Source: a virus. Taken from it: DNA of 64,000 bases. The notes under the pieces were generated by a model. The model was not told the DNA's origin and made no database searches. It saw only the letters and a list, made by a program, of their open reading frames with translations. The translations under genes were made by a program, and so were the position numbers. Within the stretch, counting starts at the first letter, position 1. Every line of letters begins with the position of its first letter. Positions 46,063 through 52,714 of this stretch are shown piece after piece. The stretch is from the IMG/VR virus record IMGVR_UViG_3300029955_000013, positions 19,901 through 83,900 of that record; one strand, given 5' to 3'.

Positions 46063-46473
46063 ATGAACCAGTTAGGCAAGCTTCTGTTCGATATACATAC
46101 TCATGCAGAAATCGTGAGTGACGAGAACTCGGACCAGATCGTTTACAGGGAGAAGGATGTGATAGAGCTACTGATAGACCTTGGACATGATAAGCCTGAT
46201 TTTTCGCTGTCTACAGCGGAATTGGTACGCATACCACAAGAAGTGGTTGCTAAGGTTGACAATAGTTTTGAGGCCAAACTTCAGAATGATCTTGGTGGTG
46301 ATTATAAGAGGGTGTGGATAGGAAGGGGGAGATACAGTCTTATAGTTACGCTTTTTTCGAATGCGGGTGATTACAAGATACTGGTCTTCAAGGAAGTGTT
46401 CCATGGTTTAAGCCAGGAACTTGTTTATGAAGATGTGTTGAAATTAGTTTTAGATAAAGTGAAGGAGCCTTAA
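46063..46473 (+). CDS. Protein of unknown function
   Basis: 136 residues, acidic and mixed alpha/beta (LGGDYKRVWIGRGRYSLIVTLFSNAGDYKILVFKEVFHG). It starts 6 bases after the glycosyltransferase. The hairpin AGGAGCC/GGCTCCT (46463-46482) overlaps its end. Confidence 0.5.
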   Translation: MNQLGKLLFDIHTHAEIVSDENSDQIVYREKDVIELLIDLGHDKPDFSLSTAELVRIPQEVVAKVDNSFEAKLQNDLGGDYKRVWIGRGRYSLIVTLFSNAGDYKILVFKEVFHGLSQELVYEDVLKLVLDKVKEP

Positions 46474-46488
46474 CTGGCTCCTCAAATG

Positions 46489-46557
46489 GCGGTTAACCTA
46501 TGTGGCGTGGGAGCAGTCTGCAAAACTGTGTGAGTTGGTTCGAATCCAACAGCCGCT
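46489..46557 (+). tRNA. tRNA-Cys (GCA)
   Basis: Anticodon arm GCAGT-CTGCAAA-ACTGT, T-arm GTTGG-TTCGAAT-CCAAC; acceptor close to GCGGTTA/CAGCCGC with one mismatch. The D-arm is short. Confidence 0.82.
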
Positions 46558-46575
46558 TCCAACTTAGCAGGAGGC

Positions 46576-46610
46576 AAAGGGAATTCAGAAATGAGTTCCT
46601 TTTTTTATTT
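46576..46610 (+). terminator. Intrinsic terminator
   Basis: GGAATTC (46580-46586) pairs with GAGTTCC (46593-46599) with one G-T pair, followed by seven T. The T-run doubles as the T-rich element of the next promoter. Confidence 0.7.
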
Positions 46611-46632
46611 CGGGGATTCGGTGCTACATTTG
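46600..46632 (+). promoter_or_regulatory. TAnnTTTG promoter of the lipoprotein operon
   Basis: TTTTTTTATTTCGG (46600-46613) and TACATTTG (46625-46632). The ATG at 46637 follows after 4 bases, so the mRNA would be leaderless or nearly so. Confidence 0.6.
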
Positions 46633-46636
46633 TTCT

Positions 46637-46900
46637 ATGAAATATCTGATAGTAATTTTCGCTTTTGCGACGTTAGGTTGTGACTGGTCATGGAATGTGC
46701 CAGTTTATAAGAGATACAATGGAATAGTAGTGGACAAACTGATTGTTCCACAAGACAGAGCTCTAACTGAGTATTACGTAGTTTTCAAGGCAGACTCACT
46801 CAGCAAGAACATTTCTGTTGAAATGGAATGGAAAAGGTATATAAATACCAAAGTTGGCCAGAGAATATCCTTTAATTTAACCGAAAGCGACATAAAATGA
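46637..46900 (+). CDS. Lipoprotein 1 of a tandem trio
   Basis: 87 residues. The signal peptide MKYLIVIFAFATLGC ends in a lipobox (TLGC, Cys15). The mature part has YNGIVVDKLI, EYYVVFKADSLSKNISVEMEWKRYINTKVGQRISFNLTE, which aligns with the two following proteins. A small phage lipoprotein in the envelope suggests superinfection exclusion or receptor masking, by analogy with known phage lipoproteins; this is inference. It overlaps the next gene by 4 bases. Confidence 0.7.
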   Translation: MKYLIVIFAFATLGCDWSWNVPVYKRYNGIVVDKLIVPQDRALTEYYVVFKADSLSKNISVEMEWKRYINTKVGQRISFNLTESDIK

Positions 46901-47172
46901 GATACATAATATTGACAGCTGCAATATTTTTAGCATCTTGTAATTCGGATTACACTGAGGTGAAGATGCATACTGGCATAATAGTAGACAAATTCATGAG
47001 ATCATCTGGGGACGATAATGGAGGTTCAACTCCAGTAATCGTAATGAGGGACGATTCTATTGTTAGAAACATACCAGTATACGTTAATCTTGGAATCTAT
47101 ACGAACGTGTGGGTTGGAAAAAAAGTGACACTATACTTATCGCAAGAAGCTATTGATACTTACTCGAGATAA
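46897..47172 (+). CDS. Lipoprotein 2 of a tandem trio
   Basis: 91 residues. MRYIILTAAIFLASC has a lipobox (LASC, Cys15). The mature part (HTGIIVDKFM, VIVMRDDSIVRNIPVYVNLGIYTNVWVGKKVTLYLSQ) follows the same strand order as its neighbours. Divergence is high, so the duplications are old or under strong selection. Confidence 0.7.
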   Translation: MRYIILTAAIFLASCNSDYTEVKMHTGIIVDKFMRSSGDDNGGSTPVIVMRDDSIVRNIPVYVNLGIYTNVWVGKKVTLYLSQEAIDTYSR

Positions 47173-47185
47173 ATAAATTTGCAAA

Positions 47186-47482
47186 ATGAGAAGGAATAAT
47201 TGGAGTATAATCGTGTGTGCATTCATAGGCATGTTTCTGTTTGGCATTGCAGTTGGTTGTAAGCCTGGTCGGACGTACCATATTGCCGGCAAGGTGACCT
47301 CAAAGTTTACTCTTGCACGTGGTAAGAGTGATGATGATTTGTTTATAGTCGTTTACAGCGACTCTATGCACCAGAAGGTGCCGATCGAAGTTACCATGTC
47401 GACCTACATCAACCATGACGTGGGTGAATACATCGAGTTCGATCTCGACCAGTTCGACATAGATCGGGCGTTGAACTACTGA
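47186..47482 (+). CDS. Lipoprotein 3 of a tandem trio
   Basis: 98 residues. A longer signal peptide ends in GIAVGC (Cys25). The mature part (IAGKVTSKFTLARGK, LFIVVYSDSMHQKVPIEVTMSTYINHDVGEYIEFDLDQ) is homologous to the two upstream proteins. It uses more G/C-ending codons than the first two. Last gene of the operon. Confidence 0.7.
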   Translation: MRRNNWSIIVCAFIGMFLFGIAVGCKPGRTYHIAGKVTSKFTLARGKSDDDLFIVVYSDSMHQKVPIEVTMSTYINHDVGEYIEFDLDQFDIDRALNY

Positions 47483-47565
47483 TTTCTGGAACGCCGGCAA
47501 AATAACTGCCCGGTTTGTTTGTTGTGGTAATATTGCCTATTTTTATGTCGATATATTGTATCACA

Positions 47566-47573
47566 TATAAATA
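47566..47573 (+). promoter_or_regulatory. TATAAATA box
   Basis: T4-late-like octamer 6 bases before the ATG at 47580. Confidence 0.4.
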
Positions 47574-47579
47574 AAAGTA

Positions 47580-47738
47580 ATGATTATTATCTTGATTTTG
47601 ACGCACATAGGTGCATTTGCTGCCGGCGCATTGGTGTTCCGTAATAACTCGTCAAAGATTGAAACTACCGTGGACGCTGTGACAGCAACGGAGAAGACTG
47701 TTGTAGCCGACGTAAAAGATGTCGCCGCAAAAGTTTAA
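47580..47738 (+). CDS. 52-residue membrane peptide
   Basis: A short hydrophobic N-terminus (MIIILILTHIGAFAAGALVF) and a Val/Thr/Ala-rich tail with repeats of V-x-x-V (TTVDAVTATEKTVVADVKDV). It has its own TATAAATA box. Possibly a small holin-like or membrane protein. Confidence 0.5.
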   Translation: MIIILILTHIGAFAAGALVFRNNSSKIETTVDAVTATEKTVVADVKDVAAKV

Positions 47739-47767
47739 AAAAATTTTTTTTAGTATTTAAAATATTG

Positions 47768-47775
47768 TATATTTG
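47768..47775 (+). promoter_or_regulatory. TAnnTTTG box before a micro-gene
   Basis: TATATTTG follows a T-run and a TATTTAAA box (47754-47761), so both promoter styles overlap here. Confidence 0.5.
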
Positions 47776-47793
47776 CATCGTAATAATAAAGCA

Positions 47794-47871
47794 ATGAAAA
47801 ATTTATCATCATACAGCTCAAGTTGGTCTTGGTCCTCTAAAAGGGATGAGAGCGGAACTGTATTGTGGTAA
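47794..47871 (+). CDS. 25-residue Ser/Trp-rich peptide gene
   Basis: The frame begins MKNLSSYSSSWSWSSKRDE and ends VLW. It has its own promoter 19 bases upstream and a strong terminator 25 bases downstream, so the transcript would be little more than this peptide. It may be a real micro-protein or a small RNA with a chance frame. Confidence 0.45.
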   Translation: MKNLSSYSSSWSWSSKRDESGTVLW

Positions 47872-47896
47872 GTGAAATACTTTAAATACATTTGAG

Positions 47897-47927
47897 CCTC
47901 GTCCTAAACAGACGAGGTTTTTTATTT
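47897..47927 (+). terminator. Intrinsic terminator of the micro-gene
   Basis: CCTCGTC (47897-47903) pairs with GACGAGG (47911-47917) and is followed by TTTTTTATTT. Confidence 0.85.
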
Positions 47928-47931
47928 ACAT

Positions 47932-48004
47932 ACGTCGTAGCATAATGGTATGCACCCGGTCTCCAAAACCGTGGATAGACAGAGTTCGATTCTCTGACGG
48001 CGTG
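47932..48004 (+). tRNA. tRNA-Trp (CCA), copy 1
   Basis: Anticodon loop CTCCAAA with CGGT/ACCG stem, T-arm CAGAG-TTCGATT-CTCTG, acceptor ACGTCGT/ACGGCGT. Confidence 0.83.
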
Positions 48005-48019
48005 CTTTAAAAAGTGATA

Positions 48020-48277
48020 ATGAAGGCAAGTGAGTTGATTGTGAAGTTGCAGAAGGCTGTGAGCGAGCATGGAGACATGTTGGTGTTGGTCCAGGAAAAC
48101 GGTTTCGGTGGTTACTCCATGAAGATAGCGGAATCGGATGAGGGCGACTTGATGTACTTAGGTGACAAAGAACTCGAGAATCTCGACGATGACGAAATTA
48201 AAGAGCACGGCATCAAGGTGAATGAGGACAATTTTGTGTTTACGATCAACAGCCATACGACTTTGTTTTCGACTTAA
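48020..48277 (+). CDS. Small acidic protein, unknown
   Basis: 85 residues from the ATG at 48020. MKASELIVKLQKAVSEHGDMLVLVQENGFGGYSMKI is the opening common to many small phage and bacterial proteins of unknown function (helix, then D-x-x-V-x-V). Acidic C-terminal half. Lies between the two Trp tRNAs. Confidence 0.6.
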   Translation: MKASELIVKLQKAVSEHGDMLVLVQENGFGGYSMKIAESDEGDLMYLGDKELENLDDDEIKEHGIKVNEDNFVFTINSHTTLFST

Positions 48278-48286
48278 CAAAATATA

Positions 48287-48359
48287 CACGGGTGTAGTTC
48301 AATGGTAGAATAAGAGTCTCCAAAACTCCAGATGTGGGTTCGAATCCGTCCATCCGTGC
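48287..48359 (+). tRNA. tRNA-Trp (CCA), copy 2
   Basis: CACGGGT/ATCCGTG acceptor, anticodon arm GAGT-CTCCAAA-ACTC, T-loop TTCGAAT. Differs from copy 1 in the stems. Confidence 0.85.
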
Positions 48360-48385
48360 TTTTTTCAAATGCTAAGTATTGTGCA

Positions 48386-48583
48386 ATGGATATGTTGAAA
48401 TGTAGAAAAGGAAGCCATATTGCGGTTAAAGTGCCCATGATAGGGCTGGAGACGTTCGCCAAGGACGAGCGGGACGTCCCGGTTGCGATTTCGGAGGCCG
48501 TGGTCGCGTTCTGTATCGCGGCCGAGAAGTTTGGCCGCGGGATCGAGGTGGAGCTGGCGGAGGCGATCGAAAACGAGTTATAG
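48386..48583 (+). CDS. Small Ala/Glu-rich protein, unknown
   Basis: 65 residues from the ATG at 48386. IAVKVPMIGLETFAKDERDVPVAISEAVVAFCIAAEKFGRGIEVELAEAI. The gene is GC-richer than its neighbours. No family recognised. Confidence 0.5.
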   Translation: MDMLKCRKGSHIAVKVPMIGLETFAKDERDVPVAISEAVVAFCIAAEKFGRGIEVELAEAIENEL

Positions 48584-48678
48584 CGTGGACTAAAAATTTA
48601 GATCTTTGACATTGTGGAGGCTAATAAATGATTGTATTAGTCAGTATTATCTGTTATATTCGTGTAACAAATAAGTTA

Positions 48679-49629
48679 ATGGATAGGAAGGATGTTTATG
48701 CCGTGATAGACGGCGAGAGGAATTACCAGGATAACAAGTGGGGCCCGCAGGCTAATTCAAACAAACCGGTTGAGAGCTACATAGTTTACATGCAGGCTTA
48801 CTTGGCCGATGCCATACAGGCGATCTCCAAGAACGCCGGTACAAAGCTCGCTCTCGACGAGCTGAGGAAAGTGGTTGCTCTCGGCGTGTCTTGTTTTGAA
48901 GTCAACGGCGTCCCTAATAGAAAAGCAACGGTAGAGAATGAAGATGGACTTACGACGCCGGAAAAGTTTATCGAGTTCATTTCCGAAAATTGGATCAGGA
49001 GCGGCCTTTACAAGGAAAATCAGTTTTATAAGAGCTTTTACGCTATTGAGCCGATCTCTTTCGAAGAAAAAGAGGTGAAGTCTAAGTTCAATTTTGGCAC
49101 GGAGCTGTTCCAGTCTATTTGTTCCAGCTATACTTGTACGCCTAAAGAAGATTTGCTTTCCGAGTTGTACGGGATGTTCATGGAGCAGCTGTGTATGGAA
49201 GCTTTGACTGCTACTGTTAAAATGCTTGATGTTGAAGTTAAGGACATGACTTTCGTTAAGTCTGTTGATTCCATTCCTTTCGTCGGAAACATGATGATGG
49301 GTCCAGAGATGTTGGCTAATTTGTATCATGATTATAAATGCACGCCTAACAATATTAGCGATTTTTCCCCGCTTTTTATGGGGGCTGAGAGGTGTGCGAA
49401 GTTCAAAGACAAGAATGTATACGTTAATCCTTTTTTACCGGAAGACGTATTTCTGTTGTTCAATGAGGGCTTCATGAACTTCGATATTCTGTTCGATCCA
49501 AGGAAATCTGATTATGGCTATTACATGTTCAATTTGAAGATAAGGGTGAATAAGAATAACGTCAGGAGGTATAAAATTTCCGACGCACCGAGGTGGGAAC
49601 ACCCGGCATATTGTAACATTTTTAAATAG
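48679..49629 (+). CDS. Protein with N-terminal phage ERxYQDxKWG-type domain
   Basis: 316 residues from the ATG at 48679 (an earlier ATG at 48628 adds a hydrophobic stretch without support). Residues about 1-85 (VYAVIDGERNYQDNKWG ... AYLADAIQAI ... LDELRKVVALGVSCFEVNG) match a small helical domain common in phages and sometimes linked to MazG-like fold proteins. Residues about 120-316 form an unrelated mixed alpha/beta region not recognised. It appears to be a fusion of a usually stand-alone domain to a second domain. Confidence 0.6.
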   Translation: MDRKDVYAVIDGERNYQDNKWGPQANSNKPVESYIVYMQAYLADAIQAISKNAGTKLALDELRKVVALGVSCFEVNGVPNRKATVENEDGLTTPEKFIEFISENWIRSGLYKENQFYKSFYAIEPISFEEKEVKSKFNFGTELFQSICSSYTCTPKEDLLSELYGMFMEQLCMEALTATVKMLDVEVKDMTFVKSVDSIPFVGNMMMGPEMLANLYHDYKCTPNNISDFSPLFMGAERCAKFKDKNVYVNPFLPEDVFLLFNEGFMNFDILFDPRKSDYGYYMFNLKIRVNKNNVRRYKISDAPRWEHPAYCNIFK

Positions 49630-49637
49630 GTTGTAAT

Positions 49638-49952
49638 ATGTTTGAACACATTGGTTTCTATTTCAGCAAGGACACGTACGGCGGCAACTGTTGGAAAAGC
49701 TTCGAGACCGTTGATGAGCTGAAGAGGTATAAGACTGAGTACGAGATGTTGTATGCAAATATACAGCAATGCGTCTCGACCGTGCCTACGCCGAGATTCA
49801 AAATAAAGCTTAACGTGAGGGGTACTTTTTATGTAGCAGACATGCAATACGTCAACGTAAGGGATACAATAGTTAAGACGGCAGAGGATGCGATCGAACT
49901 TATAAAAAACTGGAGAGAATATGACCCCGTTGAAACACAAGATTTATCTTGA
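49638..49952 (+). CDS. Small protein, unknown
   Basis: 104 residues, aromatic-rich start (FEHIGFYFSKDTYGGNCWKSF), beta-rich middle, helical end. Overlaps the M23-like gene by 32 bases. No family recognised. Confidence 0.5.
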   Translation: MFEHIGFYFSKDTYGGNCWKSFETVDELKRYKTEYEMLYANIQQCVSTVPTPRFKIKLNVRGTFYVADMQYVNVRDTIVKTAEDAIELIKNWREYDPVETQDLS

Positions 49953-50580
49953 CAAGATTCCGGCCCAAGGCCGTTTCGGCGCCATAAGGAAGCATGACAT
50001 CCACACTGGCGTTGACCTACACTGTCCTGAGTTTGCACTCGTGTATGCGATGGAGACTGGCACCGTAGTGAACATCTGTCCTTTCACTGGGGATGACGCA
50101 GGATCACCCTGGTGGAATGACACGTCAGCCGTTCTAATCAAGGGAAGATCCGGCATTGTTTTGTACGGCGAGGTTGGCCTCATAAAAGTAAAGGTAGGCG
50201 ACAGAGTCACAAAGGGCGATAACTTTGCTTGCGTATTCAAGGTTTTGAAGAACGATAAAGGCCTGCCTACGAGCATGCTTCACGTAGAGCTATATCATAA
50301 GGACTATATCGGGGATGGCGAGTGGTGGAAGCACGACGAGCCGCAGCCGAGACACCTGAAGAATGTAGAGGCAATGCTTAAGAGGGTTGACGAGAGGAAC
50401 GATCCTTATCTACAGATGAAGAAGCGAGGGCTTACAGATGCGGAGATCGCTGATGGAACAGTATTCGATGCTTCGTATTACATGGAGCCGCTCGAGGCGG
50501 AAAGGTCGGGGAAGGAAATAATGGAAGAGTTTAGGAAGCACAGACAAAAAATGAAAAATGAAATTGAAGCTGGTAATTGA
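49921..50580 (+). CDS. M23 (LytM-like) peptidase-fold protein
   Basis: 219 residues. FGAIRKHDIHTGVDLHCPEFALVYAMETGTVV carries His28 and Asp32 of the LytM HxxxD zinc site; LYGEVGLIKVKVGDRVTKGD is the typical barrel strand and turn; SMLHVELYHKD supplies His121. The usual HxH catalytic His is replaced by Met119, so it may be an inactive or altered peptidase. The C-terminal 60 residues are charged helix. It could act on peptidoglycan or as a structural barrel. Confidence 0.7.
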   Translation: MTPLKHKIYLDKIPAQGRFGAIRKHDIHTGVDLHCPEFALVYAMETGTVVNICPFTGDDAGSPWWNDTSAVLIKGRSGIVLYGEVGLIKVKVGDRVTKGDNFACVFKVLKNDKGLPTSMLHVELYHKDYIGDGEWWKHDEPQPRHLKNVEAMLKRVDERNDPYLQMKKRGLTDAEIADGTVFDASYYMEPLEAERSGKEIMEEFRKHRQKMKNEIEAGN

Positions 50581-50785
50581 ATATTGTGATACGATAGCGT
50601 TGGAGGATCCAAGCGCAGCATACATTGGGTATTTTGATGATTTCCCGATATGCGTCGTCGGAAGCAGCCCGGAGCATGTCTTCGAGGAAGTGATGACCTC
50701 TATAAAGATAAAGATTGCGCACGACTCTGGTTTATCACATTTAATTCTGAAAGGCAATGACAAGAAAGAGCAGCTTACAGCTTAA
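50558..50785 (+). CDS. HicB-like small protein
   Basis: 75 residues. IEYCDTIALEDPSAAYIGYFDDFPICVVGSSPEHVFEEVMTSIKIKI follows the partly degraded RNase H-like fold of HicB antitoxins (hydrophobic strand, GyFdDFP, V-x-G-x-S-x-E-h-x-x-E). No HicA toxin is next to it. Starts within the M23-like gene and overlaps the next one. Confidence 0.5.
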   Translation: MKLKLVIEYCDTIALEDPSAAYIGYFDDFPICVVGSSPEHVFEEVMTSIKIKIAHDSGLSHLILKGNDKKEQLTA

Positions 50786-50969
50786 GAGCCTGTTCGATTC
50801 GAAGGGTGCATTGTCTATCTGGGTGAAGAGTGCCCCGGAGCCGTATTTTAAGAACTTAAAACCTGGCAGCATAGAGATGGACGACGCAGGGAATCTTTGG
50901 ATCGACCAGGGCACAACGGTGTGCTACGTACCGGAGCACAACATCGCGCAAATTGTGTTCAAACCGTAG
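50757..50969 (+). CDS. Small protein, unknown
   Basis: 70 residues, beta-rich (LSIWVKSAPEPYFKNLKPGSIEMDDAGNLWIDQGTTVCYVPEHNIAQIVF). Overlaps the HicB-like gene by 29 bases. No family recognised. Confidence 0.5.
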   Translation: MTRKSSLQLKSLFDSKGALSIWVKSAPEPYFKNLKPGSIEMDDAGNLWIDQGTTVCYVPEHNIAQIVFKP

Positions 50970-50985
50970 GAATATTGTAATATAA

Positions 50986-51077
50986 GGAAGGTTGGGCGAG
51001 TGGTTTATGCCGTTAGTTTTGAAAACTAAAGATCGTGTGATGAGCATGATCCGTCGGTTCGAATCCGACATCTTCCT
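50986..51077 (+). tRNA. tRNA-Ser (TGA)
   Basis: GGAAGGT/ATCTTCC acceptor, anticodon arm TTAGT-TTTGAAA-ACTAA, long variable arm, T-arm GTCGG-TTCGAAT-CCGAC. Confidence 0.88.
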
Positions 51078-51089
51078 CAAAATATAATT

Positions 51090-51440
51090 ATGGAATTTGA
51101 GCTTTTCACAGTCATCAGTATAGACGACAGCAATTGCATCGTTTTTATAAATAACTACGAGCGTCCTGATGCCGTTTTGGTTGATTTGCAAGACCAGCTT
51201 CGTACGCTCGATTTCAACGGCGAGGTTTATTTTGATCTGCTTCTTCCGAACGGCCCAAGTCAAAGGTTCTTTTCAATGAACTTCGACGGCTACGTATTTG
51301 AGCTGAATACGATGAAAGCATTGGAGTTTGTGCCGGACGATGTGTTTGGTGTATCGAGTAAGTACTTCAAGGAGAACAAGCATTTGTTGGGACGAGGCGT
51401 TTTGCTGAAGTATCAGATTGAAGAGTTTATGAATGCTTAA
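51090..51440 (+). CDS. Protein of unknown function (weak RnlB-like features)
   Basis: 116 residues. Beta-rich with LRTLDFNGEVYFDLLLPNGPSQRFFSMNFDGYVFEL, which slightly recalls RnlB-type antitoxins. The likeness is weak and no toxin partner is seen. Between two Ser tRNAs. Confidence 0.45.
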   Translation: MEFELFTVISIDDSNCIVFINNYERPDAVLVDLQDQLRTLDFNGEVYFDLLLPNGPSQRFFSMNFDGYVFELNTMKALEFVPDDVFGVSSKYFKENKHLLGRGVLLKYQIEEFMNA

Positions 51441-51451
51441 CTGCATTACAA

Positions 51452-51536
51452 GGAGAGGTGTCAGAGTGGTCTATCGTAACAGTTTGCTAAACTGTTGACT
51501 GTAACAGGTCCAGGGGTTCGAATCCCCTCCTCTCCT
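51452..51536 (+). tRNA. tRNA-Ser (GCT)
   Basis: GGAGAGG/CCTCTCC acceptor, anticodon arm ACAGT-TTGCTAA-ACTGT, variable arm with TGTAACAGGTCC, T-arm GGGG-TTCGAAT-CCCC. Confidence 0.88.
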
Positions 51537-51565
51537 CTGAAAAACAAAATGACAAATACATTTAC

Positions 51566-51922
51566 ATGCCACTACTTACGGATTATTTTATGGGTATTGA
51601 TATTGGGGATGGCACCATAGATAACTTATCATGTTTGGTGGTTATGAATAGCGATAAACTTGTTATATATCAAACTCTTATATGTGATAAAAAGCAGTTT
51701 AAAGAGGAGGTTAACAGGGTAAAAAAGTTTTATAATATCCCAAGTGAAAATATTTTAATTGTTAAACATAACATAAATAAAAGGAGTGTCTACACTACCG
51801 ATTTTCATGCAGAATTATTGGAGGGTTGGCAGAGCGGTCGAATGCGGCAGTCTCGAAAACTGTTGGCTGTAACAGGTCCGGGAGTTCGAATCTCCCACCC
51901 TCCTCCGGGTATTAATGTCTAA
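51566..51922 (+). CDS. RNase H-fold-like fragment reading into a tRNA gene
   Basis: 118 codons. The first 85 encode YFMGIDIGDGTIDNLSCLVVMNSDKLVIYQTLI..., an Asp-Gly-containing strand pair recalling the RNase H fold of terminase or RuvC-type nucleases. The last about 33 codons are simply the tRNA-Ser(CGA) gene (51820-51904) read as protein, so the gene probably lost its 3' part when the tRNA arrived, or ends there by chance. AT-rich codon use. A truncated nuclease remnant is the best guess. Confidence 0.4.
   Translation: MPLLTDYFMGIDIGDGTIDNLSCLVVMNSDKLVIYQTLICDKKQFKEEVNRVKKFYNIPSENILIVKHNINKRSVYTTDFHAELLEGWQSGRMRQSRKLLAVTGPGVRISHPPPGINV
51820..51904 (+). tRNA. tRNA-Ser (CGA)
   Basis: GGAGGGT/ACCCTCC acceptor, anticodon arm GCAGT-CTCGAAA-ACTGT, variable arm like that of tRNA-Ser(GCT), T-arm GGGAG-TTCGAAT-CTCCC. 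Confidence 0.88.
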
Positions 51923-52018
51923 GTTCGTGGTCAAGAAGTGAACCGGCTGGATCAGGAGCCAGTTGTGAAAGGCTGGTGGGCTCTAACAGGCCTTGGGAGT
52001 TCGAGTCTCCTCACTTAT
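51920..52018 (+). pseudogene. Aberrant Ser-type tRNA-like sequence
   Basis: The T-arm GGGAG-TTCGAGT-CTCCT and a variable-arm piece CTCTAACAGGCC resemble the Ser tRNAs upstream, and AAGTGA/TCACTT can form an acceptor. Two competing stems (GGCT/AGCC and CCAG/CTGG) leave no regular anticodon loop; the best loop is TTGTGAAAGG. Confidence 0.45.
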
Positions 52019-52064
52019 TCTTTGGTTTAAACCATTATTAATTCGTTGTATTCTTTTGGGTTTG

Positions 52065-52072
52065 TATTTAAA
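52065..52072 (+). promoter_or_regulatory. TATTTAAA box
   Basis: 15 bases before the ATG at 52088; first box after the Ser tRNA array. Confidence 0.5.
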
Positions 52073-52087
52073 GTATAAACGTTATTA

Positions 52088-52660
52088 ATGTCGTACAACG
52101 TGTTTGATATATACTTTATAACTATCGTCCTAATCGTTGCTGTACTTTGGTTTGTGAAGACTTACCTCAATACCTCTCGCATTGGGTTCTTCAGGAACCA
52201 AGAGCAGAAGATACAGGACTCGGAGGAAATATCGAGCACGCTTGGCAAGATAGTTATGGATTTTGGTGCGTTCAGGGCGTTCATCTTCAAGTGTTTTGGC
52301 GATCCGGACCCGAAGTACGGCAACGATTGGTTTTTGAAGATATTGTTTCAGCAGGGGTACACCGAAGGCATGCTGCCTAAGTACGACTGGAGGACCCTTG
52401 ACCACGTGTATTTGGGCATGATTGCAAAGACCGCTAAGGACGGCATTAATGCTTTCTACATTGAAGACCTTCCGGAGTGTCTTACGAAGAGGTTGTATAA
52501 GGAGCTTAATGTTGATTATGCTGTTATGTACTACCTGCAGGGTGACTCGCACAATATAATATATTCGAGCATTAGTTTCAAGAGGGCGCAAGACTTTTTT
52601 GACAACAAGGATGACATCATGAAGATGTTTAAGAGGCTTGGTAAGCTTTACAAAAAATAA
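52088..52660 (+). CDS. Membrane-anchored protein, unknown
   Basis: 190 residues. One membrane span (IYFITIVLIVAVLWFVKTY, about 8-26) then a soluble domain with FGAFRAFIFKCFGDPDPKYGNDWFLKILFQQGYTEGMLPKYDW. It may be exposed to cytoplasm. No family recognised. Confidence 0.6.
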   Translation: MSYNVFDIYFITIVLIVAVLWFVKTYLNTSRIGFFRNQEQKIQDSEEISSTLGKIVMDFGAFRAFIFKCFGDPDPKYGNDWFLKILFQQGYTEGMLPKYDWRTLDHVYLGMIAKTAKDGINAFYIEDLPECLTKRLYKELNVDYAVMYYLQGDSHNIIYSSISFKRAQDFFDNKDDIMKMFKRLGKLYKK

Positions 52661-52714
52661 TTTATGAGTTGATCGTTCTACGAATCCCACTTATTTATGT
52701 TATAAAAATATTTT

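Noticed and set aside
51090-51440. RnlB antitoxin
   Set aside because: Similarity is slight and no RnlA-type toxin is adjacent.
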